From positions 25,899,695 through 25,963,694 of the forward strand of contig OU964924.1 of NCBI GenBank assembly GCA_918807975.1: a stretch of 64,000 nt of DNA, in the 5' to 3' direction. The notes below the pieces were generated by a model, which had not been told where the DNA came from, searched no databases, and worked only from the letters and a program-made list of their open reading frames with translations. Positions 1-36,240 of the stretch are shown here, piece by piece. The DNA comes from Aplidium turbinatum (taxonomy: Eukaryota; Chordata; Ascidiacea; Aplousobranchia; Polyclinidae). Position numbers and translations under genes: made by a program. Position 1 is the first letter of the stretch, and each line of letters begins with the position of its first letter.

Positions 1-944
1 GTAAGCAAACGACAACTAATACACTATAAGATTGAGGATAACGGCGTCAAAATATCGATCAGTTACAAGAATATTTTGCTTCAATTGTTTTTATTCCCAA
101 GTAGGGTAGTTGACATGGATTTCAGTTCGAATGAAATTGAAAACCAAAATCTTCTACCAGATGATCATTTTCACGGCAAGAATAATGTCATTAGACAAAT
201 ATTGATTAAATTGAAATTGATCACTGGTGGTGAATGGTAGTGACGCAAAACGGTACCAGCAGATGGCCTTAACACAACAAATAATAAAAAAAATAGCAAT
301 TTTCAAGTTAATAAAATTATTAGAAATTTAAGTCAACAAGAGCGTACAGTCCAATTCGATGGAATTCCGACACAGGTTGCAGAGTGGCCACTTACCTGCA
401 AACGTCAAAGCAATCAAAAAACATTGTTTTTACGTCCAAATAATAAAACAATCGAATATGCGCTCATTTTAGGTACATCCGATACTCAAAAATGTTAATA
501 TAACATAGATAACTACACTGAAACTCATTTCTGGAGCGTTCTTGAAAAACATCCACAAAGCAAGTTGAAGTTTTGTTTCAATATCAAAGTTCTTAAACCA
601 AACACGCACCACATCGTTAATCTAATATTTGAAACCAGCACAATTTTTCGCAACTGCAACATCTCAATCAAAAAACTATTGATAAAATATAAAAAATAAA
701 CTTTTTATGAGATTTTACCATCCGTAGGGAAATATATGTGGCGTTACAATCTGAGAGAACCGCTTTAATTCGGTGACACCAGATTTTCCGTTGAAGCGAT
801 GGTTTAATTTTTGCTCAGCAAATAGACACATTCTTGTTTTATTTTTCATTAAACAACTAATAGGTTATAGTTAGAACGAGGCTTATCTCTTATCGTTTTA
901 GTCAACATACAGTATCTCAAGACCTTTCAATATACAATACATAC
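1..944. other. intergenic, nothing recognised
   Basis: A+T-rich DNA with no long open frame, no recognised repeat ends and no RNA gene that I can see. Confidence 0.5.
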
Positions 945-1116
945 CACACTCCTGTTGTTGTAGGTTCGAAAGAAAGCAATTTATCAGAGCAATTTAATAT
1001 CTTAACAACATTTGCATGACCTAACATAAGATCGACCCAGCCAAAACCAACCACATCGTTTGCCTTAAAGAAGGTAGACGCAACATGCACCACTAACAAT
1101 GCCTCTTCCTCGCTTG
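945..1116 (-). CDS. possible unidentified coding exon
   Basis: A 172-nt open stretch on the minus strand lies between an AG (…GTGCTAG) and a good donor (GTATGT). The reading contains the segments SEEEALLVVHVASTFF and GFGWVDLMLGHANVV, which look protein-like rather than repeat-like, but I do not recognise the family. The upstream pyrimidine tract is weak. If real, it is an internal exon of a gene extending to the left of the window or hidden nearby; no second exon was found. It lies downstream of MSH2 on the same strand. It could equally be a chance open frame. Confidence 0.25.
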
Positions 1117-2815
1117 CTAGCACAAGCTGTTACGTTTTGTTGCATCCTTTCTACGTTTAAGTAACGTACACTGCATAAAGCGGGAACATTCACAAGTTAA
1201 AGAACAAAATGTGCAATCAATTCAAAACACATGTCCTTGTATCAGTTGTACGGCTAATCGAAATATTTCGTTTATTTTGAGAACAAAGTTCGTTGGCTTG
1301 GTGTCGTTTCGAAAGAAAGGCAGTGATTGCATTTCGTTGTAAATCGAAATGAAAGTAGGCTAAATAAAATTGCCAATTGTGTTCAGCACCAAAACATTTC
1401 GAAACTGTTTTGAAATGTTTTGTTTCGTGGCGAGTCAGATCTGTTTGTCAACAATTTTGTTTTCGTTTTGAAAAAAAAAATTCATTTTGAGTATCCCGCA
1501 GGTCTAGCAGGCAAATTTAGCAATCATTTGACATCAATCTAAACTTGAAAGAAATTTTAACTACGAAAGCTAAAAGCGATCGATAAGAAGAGTTGATGCT
1601 TTAAGTTACAAAAGCCTTAGGGCTCAGGGCATTTATTGAACCAACAGACGCTTTCATCTTGCTTATTCCCTATGAGCACAACGAAGCCTATGCAATCGCA
1701 ATAACTATATAGTAAAAACTTTTTGAAAAAGATACCATGTGTATGTTTTTAAATAGATTAAATTAAAAACATATATACAAAGCTACAGTAAGTGATAACC
1801 TAGGATTTAGGAGCCCTTTTGTAATTTTTTTACCGCGCTTGTCAAAACTATAGGCTACAACAGACAATAAAAGTCAAAAAGTCCTGGTGAGAAATTTTCC
1901 TTTGAGAAAAATGAAATGCTAACAAGAACCCTCTCAGTGGGGCTCCAAGCTGTGCTACGCATTGAATTCAGCTTTTCCTGTTTTTTCCTCTCACTGGCAA
2001 ACAGAATGTTGGCAATGCTATTTGTGTGCAGTACAAATGTTTGGGTTATTTGCTCTACAATATTTATACGCATCTAAACCACAAAATTATAGCTCTTCTA
2101 ACCTCTAAGCTTCCTTTTCATGGCAACCAAATGCTTTGCGATGCATTGCTTCTGATGCAAACATCACTTGTTGATGTCAAATCCCCTGACATTGCATTTT
2201 CACCGTTCTTTCAAAGGTTATAATTTTTACTATTACTTGCATGTACAAAATATAAAGCGAATACAAATTACCCATTGAACTACCAACTAACCTCTGCGCA
2301 GCGTTCTTTTTCTTCTGAAATAGCCCAAGAGTAGAATGGCAGCCTACCGACATCGTACGCACTGCGTACGCACAAGCGTTACAAAGAACCACCGCTTTAC
2401 GTAACTGAGCGAAAGCTTTGCCTTTCAACATTCTTTATCAGCTTGTCAAAGCTTGAATTCTTTCAGCGCTTCCACCTGACTGGTTTGTGTGATGACAATG
2501 CAATGTAACATTGTACAAACCTAGAGAAACTGAAGGGATATGCTTTGTCAAAAACGCGCCATGGGTACTGCTTGGGCGTTGATCGACATTATCTTATGTC
2601 GAAAGAACACAAAATTTTTAACTCATCAATGTTTTGCTATTCGTTTTCCTAATCGTAATTCATAATTCGGTGTAGCTGTCTGTCACGCTTCAAGCGAGGT
2701 TTGTCAGACACTGAGACGAATTAAGATGCAATGAGATTCATGCAAATTATGACCAGACTGTCAATTTTAATCGTATTTAATCACATTAATCGTATTTGTC
2801 TAAAAAATTAACAAC
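1117..2815. other. intergenic, nothing firm
   Basis: No convincing gene. Around 1255-1440 the motif TTTCG/CGAAA recurs many times on both strands, suggesting an old repeat, but no ends could be set. Short open frames here have no protein-like composition. Confidence 0.4.
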
Positions 2816-3013
2816 ATGGACACCACGAGAAACCAAAAGAAAGAAAGGAAAACCAAAAGTAAGATGGAGGGACGACATTGACAAACAATGCAATACAACC
2901 AATTGGTACCAACTAGCACATAATCACATAATCATGTAAATTGGCATGAAAAGGGGAAGGCTTACGCTCTGCAGTGGGCTCTCACAGGCTGAAAATGATG
3001 ATGATGAATCGTA
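2816..3013 (+). mobile_element. 3' remnant of an RTE-like LINE
   Basis: The stretch reads as the extreme C-terminal tail of an RTE/BovB-type LINE: a basic segment (GRGKPK-like, then KMEGRH), a W…M…GEAYALQWAL-like ending and a short (GATGAT) tail before host sequence. The frame is broken. The fuller LINE at 35150-36240 ends in the same way with an arginine-rich TWRDD segment and a (GAT)n tail, which supports the call. It is a 5'-truncated dead copy. Confidence 0.5.
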
Positions 3014-4108
3014 TTTGTGGCCAATAATGCGTCTAGTCGTAATAGCCTCTGTATCAAACTCATGAAATCAGTAGAAAAACATAACCCACTTTGGTCGATA
3101 GGCTATGTTAAAGCGAAGTTGCGTTCATTCACCGCAAAGGTTTCAGCGAAAAGAACTTACTGACCTCGACGGCTACTTTCTTTACAATGCAAATTATGTT
3201 TACATTTATCTTTGAATAGTCATGGAATAGTCTATTACTCTATTCTGATAACCTTTCCCTTTGGTTTAACGATAAAAACCACCATCTTTATTCGAAATGC
3301 TGTTGTTGATTAAAACTGAACTAGCAGAATGTCTTACTGAGTTACCATCTCATATCAGAATGACCGCTTCAAATCTCACTACACTCAAACAAAATATTTT
3401 AAAAATTCAACTGCATTTTCGATAAGTACAATTGCATCAGCGAATGCACTTTTCTTGGCATCATTAAAAAGAAACACACAGACAAAAAAAAAGGTGTGCT
3501 GTGTCTAAATATAACTTTTTCAAAGTAAGATTTCATTTCATGTATCGCCCTTTGTGGACATATTACTAACTTACTTTCCTTCAAAGAAAAAGTAATGGAA
3601 TACAAAAGAAGATACTAGGACTAGGTGAATTTAAAACAGCACCGTTGTTTCGATAGTCTGTGCGTAATTGGAGAGCCGGGTGTATGCGTCTTGTGCGTCA
3701 GGGAAACTCGACGGACAATGGCGCGCATTCATAAAGAGCGTTACGCATATCGTGTTGCGCACCGTACGCTTCTTATGTCAACAAAGCAAAATGTTGGAGT
3801 TCACACAATAGTATGAAAGGTGATTGAATATGACAGTTAACGCACTTGTTTTTGCTAAGACAACTTTATGATAATCTATTAAAGACGTTTACGTCTGAAC
3901 CCAAACGAAGAATACTTTTTGAAAGACGAATCTCTCAAAATTTATTTGAAATTTCGATGTAGCTAGTACTTTGAAAACAAAATGTTAAAAAAATTAAATA
4001 ACACAGAAAATGTTAAGAATAGGCTATTGTACTTCACGTTTCGTTTTTCACGTACCGTACTTCACTTCACGTTACGTACGTTTCACTGCAAAATGATTGA
4101 GTAATGCT
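3014..4108. other. intergenic, nothing recognised
   Basis: No gene or repeat border supported. The short open frame at 3625-3816 has no recognisable motif. Confidence 0.4.
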
Positions 4109-5576
4109 CAGGGCCTCTGAGAGAAGTTTTCACTAAGGGTACGAAGAGTCATTCCGGGCCCCCTCTCACACCGGGCCCCTTCGTCGGCAAAGCGCGTGAT
4201 GTTTGCTTAGGCGTATTTCACACCATACAACATTTTACTGCAGAATTAGACATCTGTGCGAAATAATGGTATCAGGCTGCAATAAAACTATTATTTAATT
4301 TTAATGGGCTATGCACAATTATATTGAGTGAGAGAGAAAGAGAAACTAAATATGTCACCTACCTCATATGATATAGGCCTACCCTGCTCTGCTGCCAGAT
4401 AAGATAAGACTGAACATCACAAAATACAAGTTTATAAGAACAGAGAATGGGATTGGCCTATTCTAAATTAAATTGGTACAACAAGTCAAGCTCTCTACCA
4501 AGGCTCAAACCAGTAGCGTAGCCAGGAATTTTGAAAGGGGGGGGGTTTGACCACCCAGCGTCGGGGGGTCTGGGGGCCTCCCCCAGAAAATTTTGAAAAA
4601 TTACTTTGAATTTGGTGCATTCTGAGAGCATTTTCAACAAAAATGTGGGTACGAATATTCCTGTAAAATGGTGCTGTCCGGTAGCATAGCAAAAGGATAA
4701 AATCATGTTTTTTTCGGCATTTTTCGGAAATAAAGCTTAGTCTCTGTGTTTTCTTGTTGCTAATTCCTGGCTGAGATGTTTGGTATTGGCAAAACTCGCT
4801 CTTTTAATGCAATTTTGTTTAAAATTAGGCAATTTTTTTTAGACTGAAAGCATCATTCTCAATATCGTGACGTCATACGCGTGCCAAAGGGGGGGGTTGT
4901 AACCCCCAAAACCCCCCCCTTGGCTACGCCACTGGCTCAAACATAACATCTGGTTAAAACATAATCAAATTAATCATCTGACCAATAACCTTTCTTCATT
5001 AACTTTTGCATTTACCACATGCTTAGCAGAGGTGCATGAAGTCACTTTTTTTTACTTCGGCTCCGCTCCTGCTCTGACAGTATTGACTCCGGTTCCTGCT
5101 ACAACTCCTAAATTCATTTTGAAGTGAAATAAGCGTGAAACTACCTTTTTTTAAACAGTTTTTAAAAAACACAAAAAAGCCCGAAAACACCCGGGCATTT
5201 AAAAAAAAATCTGGTGGTTTAGGCAATCTCAACCCTGCTTTTGCTACACTATGCCCCCGGACATGAGAATAACCAACTTTTGTGATTTAATTTAAGGTGC
5301 TTTTAACAAAACATTTTTGCACGTAAAGCATTAGATCACCACTTTGGGCCCCTAATTGACGCGCAATGCACTTAGTTACCTTTCCGGGCCCTCTTTCTAC
5401 ATTACGCTCCCCTCCCCAGGACTAAAAAATAACAACTGTTATGCTTGAATTTAGTCGTTTAGGATGGTTTTAACCAAACATTTTGCGCGTACACTATAAA
5501 ATCACAATTCCGGCCCCCTAACAATCACAGGCCTGGACCCTCAAGGGTACGCCGTACCCCCCTCTCATAGGCCCTG
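4109..5576. mobile_element. hAT-like non-autonomous element, copy 1 (filled)
   Basis: Ends are inverted: CAGGGCCTCTGAGAG on the left and, on the opposite strand from the right, CAGGGCCTATGAGAG. The flanks are a perfect 8-bp duplication, GTAATGCT (4101-4108 and 5577-5584), as made by hAT transposases. No transposase is visible, so it is non-autonomous. A second copy lies at 6106-7215. This copy has been hit by a further MITE at 4511-4934. Subterminal sequence is rich in GGGCCCC blocks at both ends. Confidence 0.85.
4511..4934. mobile_element. hAT-like MITE nested in the 4109-5576 element
   Basis: Inverted ends CAGTAGCGTAGCCA / TGGCTACGCCACTG, flanked by a perfect 8-bp duplication GCTCAAAC (4503-4510 and 4935-4942). 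The sister copy at 6106-7215 shows the empty site with a single GCTCAAAC followed by ATAACATC, which proves the insertion and its borders. The interior carries G-runs and C-runs next to the ends and no coding sequence. A truncated relative sits at 8693-8820. Confidence 0.92.
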
Positions 5577-5654
5577 GTAATGCTTTGCAAAAATTAAATT
5601 GTAGCTCAAATATAGGCTATGTAGTTGAGTCAGTGAATTGAATCCCTATAATCA

Positions 5655-5690
5655 AAGTAACCTTTACAGCCTGTTTCACCCTTTTGCGAA
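5655..5690 (-). other. 3' half of hammerhead-like repeat
   Basis: On the minus strand this reads GGGTGAAACAGGCTGTA followed by AAGG, the same GAAA core, ACA-GGC-TGT hairpin and cleavage triplet seen in the fuller copies at 34381-34428 and 14301-14340. The CUGAUGA half is missing, so it is a decayed copy. Confidence 0.45.
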
Positions 5691-6105
5691 TAGGCCTATT
5701 GCAAGCCTTTTCCAATAATTTCTGTCCAAGGTTGCTGTTTCGTCAAATTTGTTGGACGTCATTCCTGCTAGCCCCATGGCGACCCCGTTTCTTCTTAAAT
5801 TTTTTTGCCATTTCAATATCATTTTTAATCTGAGCTCTATGTTTGAAAATTTTATTTTAAAACTTGTTTTTATCGATTAACATTGAGTATGCTTCTTTTT
5901 AGCCTATGTTCTTTCAGATTTTTGACGGTTTTCATTTTTGTAAAGAGAGTAGCCTATTCTTCCTGGCTATCAGAAGCGTACTATAGGCTACATATAGTTT
6001 TCATTTTTGTTACTTTTTGAATGATCTTTTTTCTGCTCCATAAGATGATGGGCGTGATGACCATTGCTTTATTAATAAAATATGCAAACAACCTAGGCTT
6101 ACTGT

Positions 6106-7215
6106 CAGGGCCTCTGAGAGAAATTTTCACTAGGGGTACGAAGAGTCATTCCGGGCCCCCTTTTGTCTTGGGCAAAACGCGTGATGTTTACTTAGGCGTA
6201 TTGCACACCATTTTAATGCAGAATTGGACATCTGTGCGCAACAATAGTAGCCTATCAGGCTGCAATAAAACTATTAATTAGTGTTTTGTGTTGTGCATAT
6301 CATGTGATCTGTCCCTCGCCTATTTGTGTGTGTATCCTGCATTGAATCCGTGTGTCAGCTGTTGAGAGGTGTCGCTTGTAGCCTACAGCTTTAGTGTAAA
6401 ATTTTCAAATTCATTTATTTATTTCTCTTAGATGTAGCCTAAAATTATTTCTGATGAGGACACTATGTGGTGTCGAAAACGTTGGATGTAGTAGTTTTTT
6501 TTTTTCTTGTGTTTTTGTGTGTTTAATAAAAAATGTTAAATCCGTTAACGTTACTGAGTGGTACATGTAGCCTACCAGCGTACCTGGTACAATTCAAGCT
6601 CTCTAGGTTACCAAGGCTCAAACATAACATCTTGTTAAAACGTAATCAAATTAATCATCTGACCAATAACCTTTCTTCATTAACTTTTGCATTCACCACA
6701 TGCCTAGCAGAGGTGAACTGATTTTTTTCAAGTTTCAAGTCAATTTTTTTTTTACTCCGATCCCGTTCCTGCTCCGAAAGTATTGACTCCGCTCCAACTC
6801 CGAAATTCATTTTGAAGTGAAATAAGCGTGAAATACCTTTTTCAAATAGTTTTTAAAAAACACAACACACCCGGGTTTTTCTCAAACCTGCTTTTGCTAC
6901 ACTATGCCCCCACCCCGGAGATTAAAAACTTTTATGATTTAATTTAAGGTACCGTACTTGCACGTAAAGCATTAAGCTATAGGCTATCACTACTTTGGCC
7001 CCCTAAGTTGCTCGCAATGCACTCAATTACCTTTTACTACATTACGGGCCCCCCAGGACTAAAGAATAACAATTTTTATGCTTGAATTTAGTGGTTTAGA
7101 ATGGTTTTAACCAAATATTTTTGCGCGTAAAATATAAAATTACAATTTCGGGCCCCCCAACAAACACAGGCCTGGGCCCTCAAGGGTACGCCGCACCCCC
7201 CTCTCATAGGCCTTG
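6106..7215. mobile_element. hAT-like non-autonomous element, copy 2 (empty site)
   Basis: A second copy of the 4109-5576 element, starting CAGGGCCTCTGAGAG and ending …CATAGGCCTTG, flanked by CTTACTGT (6098-6105) and CCTACTGT (7216-7223), an 8-bp duplication with one change. It lacks the MITE found in copy 1. The first 165 bp and the last ~620 bp match copy 1; between about 6275 and 6540 it differs and holds a hammerhead-like motif (see 6453-6497). Confidence 0.8.
6453..6497 (+). other. hammerhead-like core, Penelope-type terminus
   Basis: Reads CTGATGAG, then an arm GACAC, a short loop, GTGTC, then GAAA and ACGTTGG. CUGAUGA-stem-GAAA is the hammerhead core, and this wording is typical of the terminal repeats of Penelope-like elements. 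Stem I and a clean cleavage triplet are not convincing here, so it is at best a decayed motif. No Penelope reverse transcriptase lies nearby. Confidence 0.3.
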
Positions 7216-7415
7216 CCTACTGTATTAAATTGAGCAGAATGTTCTTCATTCAAACAATTTATCTGAAAGGAAATAGAACGTTTTAGGATACCAGGCTTAT
7301 CATTTCTTACGGACTGATGATTATCATCTGTCATTAAATCTGGAACTAAAATCTGCCAAACAAAATAAAAATACACAATCCGTAGCGTTTTTCAAGTTTT
7401 CGGTATGCTTCGACC

Positions 7416-7576
7416 GATGGGCTCTATCCAAGGGGGGGGGGGGGGGGGGGGATGAGGAGGGTGATCTTTTGGAATGACCAAGACGAGTTGAAAGTTGTTG
7501 AAATGACTATAATGATTTTAGCCCACTGTCCAAAAATCACCCCCCACCCCGAATTTTAAAAGTGGATAGAGCCCCG
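7416..7576. mobile_element. small MITE with poly-G core
   Basis: Inverted GGGCTCTATCC / GGATAGAGCCC near the ends, flanked by GCTTCGACC at 7407-7415 and 7577-7585. It holds a 20-base G run just inside the left end and C-rich sequence inside the right end. No coding capacity. Confidence 0.7.
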
Positions 7577-8692
7577 GCTTCGACCTAAAATCCAACTGAT
7601 CTACTAGCACTAAAGCCGAAAACGATAACCCCTCGGTCACTGAGCTGGTAAACGCTGCGCAGTTGGCAACACTACCACCTAGACTTCAATAAAAAAAACT
7701 ATTGCGACAAAGAAAATTTAGTTAGGAATCAACACTTTTGTCGAACACTCCCAGCCATGAAGAAATTAGAGACATCACTATTTGTTTGCCTTGTAGGCTA
7801 CATTCTTATTCAGCAATCGCCTTGATCTATTTTTGGATGTGTGTCCGTGTTATTTGCCCACACGATTAGCAAAAGAGAATTAAGCCAGCCACAAAAAACT
7901 TAAATTTCTAGAAAAAGAACCTCAACACCATTTGATGTTAACTAACGTCAAAAAACACAATTTGCTCTTTCAAAAACTTCTATTGAAAACAAATAATGAT
8001 TGTCATCATAATGCCTTTCGAAAGTGATATGGAAACAAAGATTACTCTTCAGCTTTGTTGAATTTGGCGCAATAGTTTGTTGGAACTTGGAAGTGGTCAA
8101 GATTTTCAAGGGCAGTCGGTTAACATGAGATCAACTGTCACGGTAATGTTTGCTTAAATTTTCGAAGATCATTTTTGTCACACAGAATTGTTTAATATGT
8201 GAAAGTAGACTAGGCTATATTTTTCGAGTTACCGTGCCATCAAAAGCACGATTTTCTGAAATTGTTTGCAAACAACTAGCCTCACAGTTTAACTCAAGCA
8301 AAGCATCTTTGTGGTTCTAATCGTGATCAAAGTTTTCTGTAGGTCACTATAACTTGCAAACAAGGCGGTCCTTATTTTAAAAACAGTACTTTTGCCTCTA
8401 GGCGTGCCAATAACACCATATTCATAACAACACATGATGCGTACAAAAACAATCAATTTCTCAAGACCAATCGTTGATGGAAATCAAAGGCAAAAACTAA
8501 ACTGTTTAGTTTTGAATGTGACCAAATGAGAAATTCTTTGCAGTCGCTATTTCCAGAAAGTCTTGTGTTCAATAGTTTCATGTCTATCGACCGCATCAAT
8601 AGTTGTTAAGGGATGGAGCAGTGCCGGTCTTAGGGTATGTCGAGCCCTGTGCGGAATATGCTTTGCGGGCCCCAATGACAATGATCCAATTC
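7577..8692. other. intergenic, nothing firm
   Basis: No gene supported. From 8626 a CAGTGCCGGTCTTAGG end, typical of hAT-like MITEs, appears without a partner end. Confidence 0.35.
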
Positions 8693-8820
8693 AGTAGCGT
8701 AGCTAGGTATTTTGAAAGGGGGAGGGGGCCCCCCGAGAAAATTTTGAAAAATTATTTTGAATTTGGTGCATTCTGAAAGCATGTTCAACAAAAATTTGGG
8801 TATGTATATGCATGTAAGCT
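8693..8820. mobile_element. truncated copy of the CAGTAGCGTAGC MITE
   Basis: Starts CAGTAGCGTAGCTAGGTATTTTG and continues with the same G-rich block and GAATTTGGTGCATTCTGA segment as the MITE at 4511-4934. The right end is missing. Confidence 0.7.
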
Positions 8821-9774
8821 TGTAAAGGTGGCAATCTCAGCACTTGCCTCAGCCTAAACTGACTTCAAGGATACCAGTACTTGCTTGTGAATCGAATTTT
8901 TTTTTCATTGGAAATGACAAAAATGACTGCATTTTCTGAGTTAATTGCGGGCCCTGTGCGATTGCACGGTTTGGACACCCCAAACACCTGCACTGGAGGG
9001 AGCGACTTTGTGAAAGAAACTGTCAATCAAGTAACTATGGTTCTACACCAAGGATGTGCTTTTGAGCCACGCTTCATAAGGACAGCTCTTCATTATCGAC
9101 ACCTAGCAGATGAAATAATTTACAAACAAAAACACGCGAAAACTTTGCTCTTGTTGACCGGGCTTGCGTCAGTGGTTCATATTCTCTGTAGGCAGGCTAC
9201 GCAAAACTGCCAAGACAAATGGTCGTTATTTAGGCTAGTGAGATGATGAAATTATCAATTGTCACAATAAAAATGAAAGAAACGGGAAATCACTTTATTC
9301 AGAGGCAATGAGTAGCAATAGAAAGAAAAAAGCAACAGCAGTGTAAAGCAAGGTTCATTCTGAAAATAAGCAGCCCAACAATATAAAATGTAGCCTATCA
9401 AAAGCTATGAAATGCAGGTAGGCCTTATGAAGTATTACAACTTTCAGGATTAGAGCATGTGTTGTCATTACAAAACAAGCTGACTTCGGAATTGCCTTAC
9501 CGCTGTCAAAGCAAAAAATTAGAACGAAAAAACCGCATGGCAAGTCGTCAGCGCATGTTGTTTCGAAAAATCAAATTGAAACTAATTTTTTTTAAAGGTT
9601 TTTGAGCTAAATATTGAAGTAGCTGCAAGGCGCTGAACGAGAATTCTCCGTTTTGTAATGTGAAAGGTAGTGTTGACACACAAGAACAATTCAGTATTTG
9701 AGGGAAGAAAACCAAGAAAACGAATCAGACAAATCGCCACAGCCTCAGTTTCACAGACGAACTAGCATGTGAAC

Positions 9775-9983
9775 CAGGGTTGCCAATTGGTTTTCCCGCG
9801 GAATTAAGCTTTTATTTTGGAGTCGCGGGAAAATTTGAGCAGCCACGTTTTTTTCGTTTGGTTTTGTTCGATTCACACAGAAATTTTATCTGCTTTGAAT
9901 ATACTTTGAGCAAATTTATCATGTTTCGGGCTACTTTTCAGTAGCAATTCGGCTGAGAATTTTAAAAACATCTGGCAACCTTG
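9775..9983. mobile_element. 209-bp hAT-like MITE
   Basis: Ends CAGGGTTGCCA and TGGCAACCTTG are inverted; a perfect 8-bp duplication ATGTGAAC flanks it (9767-9774 and 9984-9991). No coding sequence. A related start, CAGGGTTGCCAGATTGG, occurs at 13036 inside another element. Confidence 0.9.
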
Positions 9984-9991
9984 ATGTGAAC

Positions 9992-10858
9992 AATCCATTG
10001 CCAAAAAAACTACTCGATCGAAACTACTCCATGACAAAGAGACTGAATTGGCTGAGAAAATTTGCATTCAGCAAAACAATCGCTTTTACAGTACATTGCA
10101 TCATATCAGCGTGACAAGCTAACAGCAGTGATGAAATTGTCGTCAGAGCACGTGAAAGTGAGCAATGATGAACGTGGGCAAAAGATTTAAGTGCTTACCA
10201 TAAACGAAAACAGTGGCATGCTTGTTTTTGAAAATAATTGCTGTCGTAACATTAATATTCTTAACACCAACTGGTTAAAAACTGAATTGAAATTTTACAA
10301 AATACCTAGACTCAAATGCGGAAGGCGTAAAAATGGCGCGAAACTTGTCACCAACGTAACGCAAACTTTCTCGTTCTCAAACTTGGGAACGGTTAAATGT
10401 TGTCAACGCAATAAAATTTGACGTAAGCACACTAAAACAAATTTGTGAAACACGTTTCATTTTGCTAATGTTAAGTTTTTTAAGGATACAACACCATCAC
10501 ACGTTAAACGGACGTCAAATGGGAGTTATTTTTTTACCCTGGGTACCAAGCAGTGATTTTTCGCAGACGTGAAACTACACTCTCCCTTGCCTTATCTTTT
10601 CGAAAGTAATCTAAGGAAGTTATGAAATAAAGAGAAGTTTCTGGTAGAGGACAACCTTACATGGAGAATGGAGATATAAAAAAATGTCTGAATTGAGGAA
10701 TTGCCCTTTTAGTGTTGAGCGGAATTTCGTGTCCCGAAATGCAATGTGACTGGGAGGAATGTAAAAAAGCAATGTGGCAGTTAAAAAACGAACAACAAAG
10801 TAAAACATACAGGCAGTGGAAACTGTTTCGCAGACAAAAACACGATGGAAAAAAGATG
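9992..10858. other. MSH2 3' flank
   Basis: Sequence directly downstream of the MSH2 stop codon on the minus strand, presumably holding its 3' UTR. I did not see a clear AATAAA on the minus strand close to the stop. Nothing else recognised. Confidence 0.35.
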
Positions 10859-35075
<24,217 letters not shown>

Positions 35076-35149
35076 AATGCAATTAAGCTTCAGTGAATTC
35101 TATTCATTACAAAATATGAAAAACCATAGTTTAAAAAGTGGTTAAGTCT

Positions 35150-36240
35150 TAGTTGAAGTCAATTGAAGCAATCAGTGCAAAAAACGCTTGCAAATTAAAT
35201 ATATCGCTCATTGAAAACAGAAGGGGCTTAAGTCCATTTTTTATGATTTCTATGTTTAAACAAACAGCAGCAGTTCGATGTGGTAGCAGTCTCACAGAAT
35301 TTTTTCCGATATTCCAAGGAGTTCGGCAGGGATGCATACTCTCACCAATATTATTCAATTTGTACAGCGAAGCAATAATCAAGGAAACATTAACAACACT
35401 AAACAAAAACGGAGTAAAATTCAATGGTAAAATAGTAAGCAGCATTCGATACGCAGATGACACTGTCATTCTCGCCGACACAGAAGAAAAACTGCAAGAA
35501 AGCACATGGACAAAATCAATGAAATCAGTAAAAAATACGGAATGAAACTCAATTTGAAGAAAACAAAGACAATGCTGATCGAAAAAAGCAATGGAAATAA
35601 TAAAATAAAAATTAAACTGGAAGGAGAACAATTGGATCAAGTCACCACGTACACATACCTAGGGTCTCTCATTACACAAGATGGAAGATGCATCAATGCT
35701 GTAAAAAGACGAATCGGTCAAGCAAAAGCGTCATTTTGGAAATGCAAGGAATTTTTAAGAGGAGAAATAAATTTACAATTAAAACTTAGACTTCTATCTT
35801 GTTACATCAAACTAGTAATGTCATATGGAAGTGAAAGTTGGACCTACAGCAAAGAAATTCACAAAAAAATTAATGCTTTTTAACTCTGGTGCTACAGAAA
35901 AATATTAAAAATATCATATAAAAACACATTACAAATGAAGCAATTAGGAAACGAATTGCAGTACAAGATAGATGGGCAAACGACTTAGCAAAACAAAAGA
36001 TGAAATTCGCGAGATATATTTTGAGAGGATCAGCAGGACACTTACATCAATTGGTTATTGAAGGTATGGTGGAAGGAAAGAAGTGCAAGGGAAGAAGACG
36101 AACATGGAGAGATGACGTAATATACAGTGGGCTGATTTTTCAAGCATTGGAGAAACTAAAAGAGTAGCGGAAGAACGGGACATGTGGAAGAAAATGACAG
36201 CCACCTTCGGATCGGAGACGACACGTGATGATGATGATGT
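35150..36240 (+). mobile_element. RTE-like LINE, 5'-truncated and broken
   Basis: Encodes the second half of a reverse transcriptase: GVRQGCILSPILFNLYSEAI, IRYADDTVILAD (active site YADD near 35450), GMKLNLKKTKTMLIEKS, TYTYLGSLITQDGRCINAVK, YGSESWTYSKEIHKKINAF, then CYRKILKISYK and a C-terminal GRRRTWRDDV. The order and the (GAT)n tail fit the RTE/BovB clade. One frame change lies near 35505 and a stop at 35881-35883, with further changes after it. Its 5' truncation point lies about 75 bp upstream of the MSH2 ATG, so it is divergent from MSH2 and borders its promoter. Confidence 0.9.

Noticed and set aside
8881-9246. 121-codon plus-strand frame
   Set aside because: No ATG start at its beginning, no protein-like motif, no splice context or similarity that I recognise, and it adjoins a truncated MITE.
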